From Haliclona indistincta (taxonomy: Eukaryota > Porifera > Demospongiae > Haplosclerida > Chalinidae): DNA of 64,000 nucleotides. Positions 59,638 through 64,000 of this stretch are shown here, piece by piece. Within the stretch, counting starts at the first letter, position 1; every line of letters begins with the position of its first letter. The stretch spans positions 10,191,439 to 10,255,438 of the forward strand of contig OZ024789.1 in NCBI GenBank assembly GCA_964017065.1, in the 5' to 3' direction. The position numbers and the translations under genes were made by a program. Under the pieces are notes generated by a model, which saw only the letters and a list, made by a program, of their open reading frames with translations, was not told where the DNA came from and did not search any database.

Positions 59638-59770
59638 CCTTCTGTCGCTTGTATAAAGTACTGCACAGTGACCGCAATGCTCGTAGGAGGAGGGTCCTCT
59701 GTAACAATCAACGCCCTCAGGTGTGCAAAATCAACCACGCGGACCAGATCAGCCCTCGATCAGCACTGAG
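59638..59770. promoter_or_regulatory. Shared head-to-head promoter region
   Basis: Only 133 bp separate the ATG of the channel gene (minus, 59637) from the first in-frame ATG of the forkhead gene (plus, 59771). Both 5' untranslated regions and promoters must lie here or overlap the genes, unless the forkhead gene has an upstream exon (an acceptor-like CCCTCAG precedes 59720). No TATA box was seen. Confidence 0.5.
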
Positions 59771-60859
59771 ATGGAGCGGTATTCTCAGCCTATGGAGCTT
59801 GGTTACGTGCTACGAAGATGTCCCATTCACGATCACTACATTCCGCAGTTCCTACAAGTCCCTATGAGCGTTTCCTCGTCTCAACAAACAACACCGCGAT
59901 TTTTCGTCGATCGTGGATGTATCACCACGTGTGCGAGCTCCTCGAGAGAAACAAGATGCACGTATGCATCTACAGACGCTCCAGTTGCTACTGAACGAGC
60001 TCCAGTACTTCGACGTCCACTTGTAACCTCCTCTCCGCCAGCTCCAAAAATAATGAGTCCGACTATTCTTCCTAGGTTTCCTGCTCCTACATATATTCCT
60101 TCTGGTATTCCTAGGCCTCCGGGTCCTGCTTTCAGCTGCCACTACCCCTATTTTCCTCCACTTCAGTTTCCCACTCCTCTGCTTTGTACTGCTCCTATTC
60201 CACCCACTCGGCCCACATCTCTTCCTCGAGGAGCTCCTCTGACAGACTTCTTCCATCCTACCTGTACACCTCAACAACACTTTATGAATTTGTTTCAACC
60301 CAGTTCATCTCCACGACATTTATTGGAACCTATTGAGCCTCCTGTTTCTACTGGTAGATTTCATCCCAGTACACTCTCTTCTCCATCTTCATCAAGTGGT
60401 CTCATACCTCCTGCGTCTGAGCAGCCAGTAGCTGAGGTGGCTCAACATACCAGACCACCTTTTTCTTATGGTGCCCTTATCACTATGGCCATCACATCCT
60501 CTCCACATGAGATGGCTACACTAGCAGACATATTCAGATATATAATCATCTCGTTCCCATACTACAAACATTCAGATAAATCCTGGAAGAAATCAATCCG
60601 TCAATGCTTAACAAGTAATAACTGTTTTAAGAAGAACTCTCGCAACAATTACTGGGTAATTGATCCACTGGGCAAAAAAAAAATTTTAAAAGGTACAGAC
60701 CGTAGAGCAAGAAAACGACCAAGACAAGAAGAGGCTACCAATGAAACTGAGTTTCGCATAGAATATATCCCAAATGAGAACACAAGTATTGTTCAACTGG
60801 TACCTTCTGTTAAGAGAGTAACTCGAGCTGTCTGTGTGCTACCGTCCTGCAATTCATGA
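59771..60859 (+). CDS. Forkhead (Fox) transcription factor
   Basis: Single open exon; first in-frame ATG at 59771 gives 362 aa. Residues 1-225 are rich in Pro and Ser. The forkhead DNA-binding domain spans about 228-315: RPPFSYGALITMAI, TLADIFRYII, FPYYKHSDKSWKKSIRQCL, then NYWVIDP. The recognition helix has WKKSIR where most Fox proteins have W.NSIRHNLS, and CL instead of NL, so it is a divergent family member that cannot be placed by eye. A basic patch follows (RRARKRPRQ), a likely nuclear signal. The frame upstream of the ATG is open to about 59723. AT-rich sequence with AATAAA-like motifs follows at 60940-60990. Confidence 0.85.
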   Translation: MERYSQPMELGYVLRRCPIHDHYIPQFLQVPMSVSSSQQTTPRFFVDRGCITTCASSSRETRCTYASTDAPVATERAPVLRRPLVTSSPPAPKIMSPTILPRFPAPTYIPSGIPRPPGPAFSCHYPYFPPLQFPTPLLCTAPIPPTRPTSLPRGAPLTDFFHPTCTPQQHFMNLFQPSSSPRHLLEPIEPPVSTGRFHPSTLSSPSSSSGLIPPASEQPVAEVAQHTRPPFSYGALITMAITSSPHEMATLADIFRYIIISFPYYKHSDKSWKKSIRQCLTSNNCFKKNSRNNYWVIDPLGKKKILKGTDRRARKRPRQEEATNETEFRIEYIPNENTSIVQLVPSVKRVTRAVCVLPSCNS

Positions 60860-61011
60860 ATAATCATATCATATATATATATATATATCCATTATTATGC
60901 AATTTTCATATCAATTTCAGCATTTTATTTTCCTAATTTTGCCAATAATATTTATCAATAACAAGTAAAGTAAAAAAGCTTTAATAAAAAAAAAACTAAA
61001 AAGTGTAGGGA

Positions 61012-61507
61012 TGACTCTTAAAAAAGGAAAGGAACAAGATGGGATGATGCTTGCAAAAGTAAAGGAACAAGATGGAATAATGCTTGCAAATGTAAAAGTC
61101 CCAAGTATCCCTAATCAGCGGCTTGCTGCAACAACGTGCAACTGACAAATGCGGAATCCTCTTCCTATACCTTTACAACCGTCAATTACTTAATCGGACT
61201 GCGTCCTTCAAACACAGCTACCAGCAGCATATTTACAACTGTCAACTACTTCATCGGACTGCATCCTCCAAACACAGATACCTCTACAGTTATTTACAAC
61301 AGTCAATTACTTCATTGGACTGCGTCCTCCTAAACACAGATACCTCTAGTTATTTACAACCGTCAATTACTCCATCGGACTGCGTCCTCCTTCAAGCCGC
61401 TGATGTAGGGATACTTGGGACTTTTACATTTGCAAGCATTATTCCATCTTGTTCCTTTACTTTTGCAAGCATCATCCCATCTTGTTCCTTTCCTTTTTTA
61501 AGAGTCA
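61012..61507. mobile_element. Foldback MITE with 110-120 bp arms
   Basis: Left arm 61012-61131 and right arm 61394-61507 are near-perfect inverted repeats beginning TGACTCTTAAAAAAGGAAAG. The interior has four tandem copies (about 55-62 bp) of GTCAATTACTTCATCGGACTGCG-like sequence. The inner ends carry CCGCTGATGTAGGGAT, like the 11.5-kb foldback. Its right end supplies a pyrimidine tract plus AG directly before a coding-like stretch. Confidence 0.8.
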
Positions 61508-61677
61508 CCGTATCATGTATCACCTAGTCAATCTGAGTCTAATTCGTTGCCTCGGAAGCCACACATAAGACGCCCTCCTTTTCTTCTTCCTACTCCTCCT
61601 GCTCCTCTATCCAACCCTCTCACTTCTAATCGAGCATTCTCTCACGCCTCTCTATTTGCAGAAGCACATAATATATA
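61503..61677 (+). other. Coding-like tail next to the foldback
   Basis: Frame SPYHVSPSQSESNSLPRKPH, then Pro-rich (PTPPAPLSNPL) to a TAA at 61675-61677. Composition resembles the Pro/Ser-rich forkhead N-terminus. It may be a former C-terminal exon of that gene or of a neighbour. The last codons overlap the antisense micro-exon repeat. Confidence 0.35.
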
Positions 61678-61710
61678 AGAGGGAATATAAGTGTTTCACA
61701 GTCAGCTTAC

Positions 61711-62038
61711 CACTAAAACTTGCAAAAGCTGAATCTGCAGAAGCACATGTTAAATATAAGACTATAGTGTTTTAAGACATAACTTACCACTACTGGAGCC
61801 TGCAGCAGCTTACTTTGCAGAATCACATAGGGAATATAAGTGTTTCACAGTGGCTTACCACTAAAACTTGCAGCAGCTGAATCTGCAGAAGCACATGTTG
61901 GGTCAAAGTGTTTTACAGTTTACAGATATAACTTACCACTACTGGAGCCTGCAGCAGCTGAATTTGCAGAAGCACATATATAAGAGGGAATATAAGTGTT
62001 TCACAGTGGCTTACCATTAAAACTTGCAGTAGGTGAAT
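61711..62038 (-). other. Array of duplicated micro-exons (24 and 12 nt), minus strand
   Basis: Five units alternate in size with a spacing of 71-78 bp: 62038-62015 (24 nt), 61948-61937 (12), 61882-61859 (24), 61799-61788 (12) and 61734-61711 (24). Each follows an AG and precedes GTAAG. Encoded residues are DSAAASFSG-type and GSSSG-type, phase 1 at both ends. Sequence is clearly related to the plus-strand array at 50.8-51.2 kb. No 5' or 3' exons of a host gene were found. Confidence 0.6.
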
Positions 62039-62059
62039 CTGGAGAAGCACATGTTGGGT

Positions 62060-62660
62060 AAACACTGAAAATTGCCGAGAGAGTGTGCACTGAAAATTGA
62101 CTAGAGAGTGTGCCGAGAGTCTCTGTCTACGAAACAAGTTTATTCTGACTCGTAGAGTGACTATAGCCACAGTTTAGCTCGTGGCAACGTAAGAAAAGTG
62201 CTTTTGTATAATCGTGGCCCAAAATTATTGGTCCGGCACGTGCCGGGTCTGCCCTGTTGGGTGCGCCGGGCCTGCTTAGGTCGGGTCCTTGTGCGTTTTT
62301 TGACTAATATAATATCTCAGAATTGCAATACTGTACCGTCAAGTGTCGCATGCATGCGTGTTCGTCACTCTGTCTGTGAGAGGATAACAATTATTGTGTA
62401 CACCAGCAGAGAAGGTAGAAGTATACGTCTACTACTTCCTTCCACCGTGATTTGAGCTGCCTGGCTGTCACAAGAGCTCTGAGAGCTTCATCCGTTCCTC
62501 TTGAGATCACATGGCGCATGCGTAGTCCTCTTTTATTACGTTCGGCCGTCGACGGTTGATTTATGCAAGATCTTGGAAAACCGCTGTACTACTACACGTG
62601 CTATGGCGAAGAAGGAGAAAGTAAGCTATTCCTTCTCATTAGGTCAGGCTTATCTGGTTA
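62060..62660. other. Unannotated stretch
   Basis: Contains two tandem copies of CACTGAAAATTG..(C/T)GAGAGAGTGTG (62060-62120) and a GC-rich segment near 62240-62290. No gene supported. Confidence 0.35.
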
Positions 62661-62662
62661 TG

Positions 62663-62979
62663 TGTATTCGCTGGACTGGAGCCGCGTATTGGACTACTGG
62701 AATGGACCACTGGACTGACCTTTGCAAAACCGCGCCCATAATTCGCCTAACGGCGCCCTAACAGCGCCCAGTAAAATGGGCCAGTATATGGACCTAACGG
62801 CGCCCTGGCCCAGTATACACTATTCTAGCTGGCACGTTAGGCGAACTATACTGGGCGCCGTTAGGTCCCATGATACTGGGCGCTGTTAGTAGTATAGTAA
62901 ATATGGGCGCGGTTTTGCAAAGGTCAGTCCAGTAATCCATTCCAGTAGTCCAATACGCGGCTCCAGTCCAGCGAATACA
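62663..62979. mobile_element. Foldback MITE with about 78-bp arms
   Basis: TGTATTCGCTGGACTGGAGC at the left and its reverse complement at the right; arms reach to about 62741 and from about 62903. The centre repeats GGCGCCCTAACAGCGCCCAGT-type motifs in both orientations. No target duplication was identified. Confidence 0.75.
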
Positions 62980-63166
62980 GAATACGCATACCCGTCTCAT
63001 CTGTGAACACGTGTATTCCAAGTGTTCATTATGTGTACGTGCTATAACAAAGTACTTGGTTGGGCGTGGCCCAACCTCACCTCCATACATGTACAAGCCT
63101 AGGAGGGCCGGTACGACAAGCTATAATTTATTCTGACGTCAGTAATACTGACGTTGTTGCACGTAG

Positions 63167-63650
63167 GCAAAACCAAAATACATTGCGTCTTTCCTGGTCA
63201 GCTTCGTCTTTAGAGCACAATTTGAACGGTAAGTATGTTGCGAAATGGATACTACTACCCAAGAGCTTTCATTTAAGCTACCTTACCCCACCCTTACCTC
63301 TTTTAGTTTTTGCAGTACAGAGAGATGAAGATAGAGAATTGGTTGGCAAAATTATTCACCCAAGAAAGCACCAATGTGATCAAAACAGCATTGCTATCAT
63401 TCTAGATCTAGAGCATCATTCGGTTAATAATGTAACCTACTTTCGGCTGTGGCGCACAAACTCTGGCTGCAATACGCACAAATGTTGTCCAATCACTGTA
63501 ACAGCAGAAAACTTGTTACAGCTATTTTCAGTAGATTGTTCTGGAATATTACTTGCCTCGACCTGGAAGAGCACACTTGAGCTCGATATCATGTACTATA
63601 GCGCGATGGCAAACTGTTTAAACTATCCTGCATACATTCCAAAGCCTTAA
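63167..63650 (+). CDS. Spliced gene of unknown function, partial
   Basis: Two exons fit in phase: up to 63228 (NQNTLRLSWSASSLEHNL, donor GTAAGT) and 63316-63650 (acceptor TTTTTGCAG), ending at a TAA. The second exon encodes about 110 residues with six Cys (SGCNTHKCCP; FSVDCSGILLAS) and the end YPAYIPKP. No ATG is found in frame upstream, so the start lies in an earlier exon. The 63167 border is an acceptor guess. I do not recognise the family. Confidence 0.45.
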
Positions 63651-64000
63651 ATTCCTACATTCCTTATTGTAGTGGGCGTGTCGTATGTCAGCAATACATC
63701 ATATTAAATTAGCTTGTCGTACCCCTTGGTATCCATAGATTTATGAGACTATGTAACCGCGGGATTGGAAACGGACCGTGTGCGTTGAAACACTCCGCGT
63801 CCGTTGCTAGTGCGAACATGTCAGAGATGCTTGTTTGTGAGCTGATAGAAGCTTGAGCGATTTTTCGCACTGTAACAAGCCTTATTGCCTTGAAGTTCTA
63901 CTGCCTGAGTGAACGAAAGTTTTATTAGCCTAAGCATTGTATCTAGCCGTGCCCGTCACGTTTCCGTCTGGCACTTTCAGCGCTCATAATTTGCAATGTG
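63651..64000. other. Intergenic to window end
   Basis: No gene, repeat or element recognised in these last 350 bases. Confidence 0.4.

Overview
The window looks like nuclear DNA of an early-branching animal, most probably a demosponge of the Amphimedon type. That is an inference from gene content and architecture, not from a database match. Supporting signs are animal-type domain combinations (coiled coil-ZU5-death domain, kelch-death domain, Ig-FN3, an adhesion-receptor-like ectodomain, a forkhead factor, an LRRC8/pannexin-like channel), very compact GT-AG introns (often 40-100 bp) and dense, diverse transposons. There are no bacterial-style operons. Almost all genes are spliced, so exon chains were rebuilt by hand from splice sites and reading phase.

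Layout. 53-5318: a complete Mutator-like (MULE) transposon with a perfect 9-bp target duplication, encoding a transposase fused to a Ulp1-type cysteine protease and carrying a nested foldback element. 5.3-7.7 kb: unannotated DNA, a 200-bp N gap and a repeat (R1). 8.0-11.0 kb (+): coiled coil-ZU5-death-domain gene. 11.5-18.3 kb: foldback element, 5'-truncated LINE carrying a MITE, and a second R1 copy split by a Tc1/mariner-type element with arms of about 980 bp. 18.3-26.3 kb (-): 5' part of an adhesion-receptor-like gene, with a BEL/Pao retrotransposon inserted exactly at a splice acceptor. 28-31.4 kb (+): TTAA-flanked MITE, then a decaying kelch-coiled coil-death-domain paralogue of the 8-kb gene.

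31.7-36.1 kb (-): a mosaic of broken gene copies (endoplasmin/HSP90B1, glycine-cleavage T protein, LEM domain). 36.7-49.3 kb: two neighbouring satellite arrays (units about 390-445 bp and about 348 bp). 50.7-52.3 kb (+): micro-exon array leading into a small membrane or secreted protein gene. 53.1-55.9 kb (+): Ig-FN3 gene with one MITE in an intron and one inside its last exon. 57.6-59.6 kb (-): LRRC8/pannexin-like channel gene, head to head with a forkhead gene at 59.8-60.9 kb (+). 61-63 kb: foldback elements and a second, opposite micro-exon array. 63.2-63.65 kb (+): an unrecognised spliced gene.

Themes. Several immune- or adhesion-type genes sit among transposons that have repeatedly altered exon boundaries. 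At least three elements with CAGT...ACTG ends and TA target duplications lie in or beside coding sequence.
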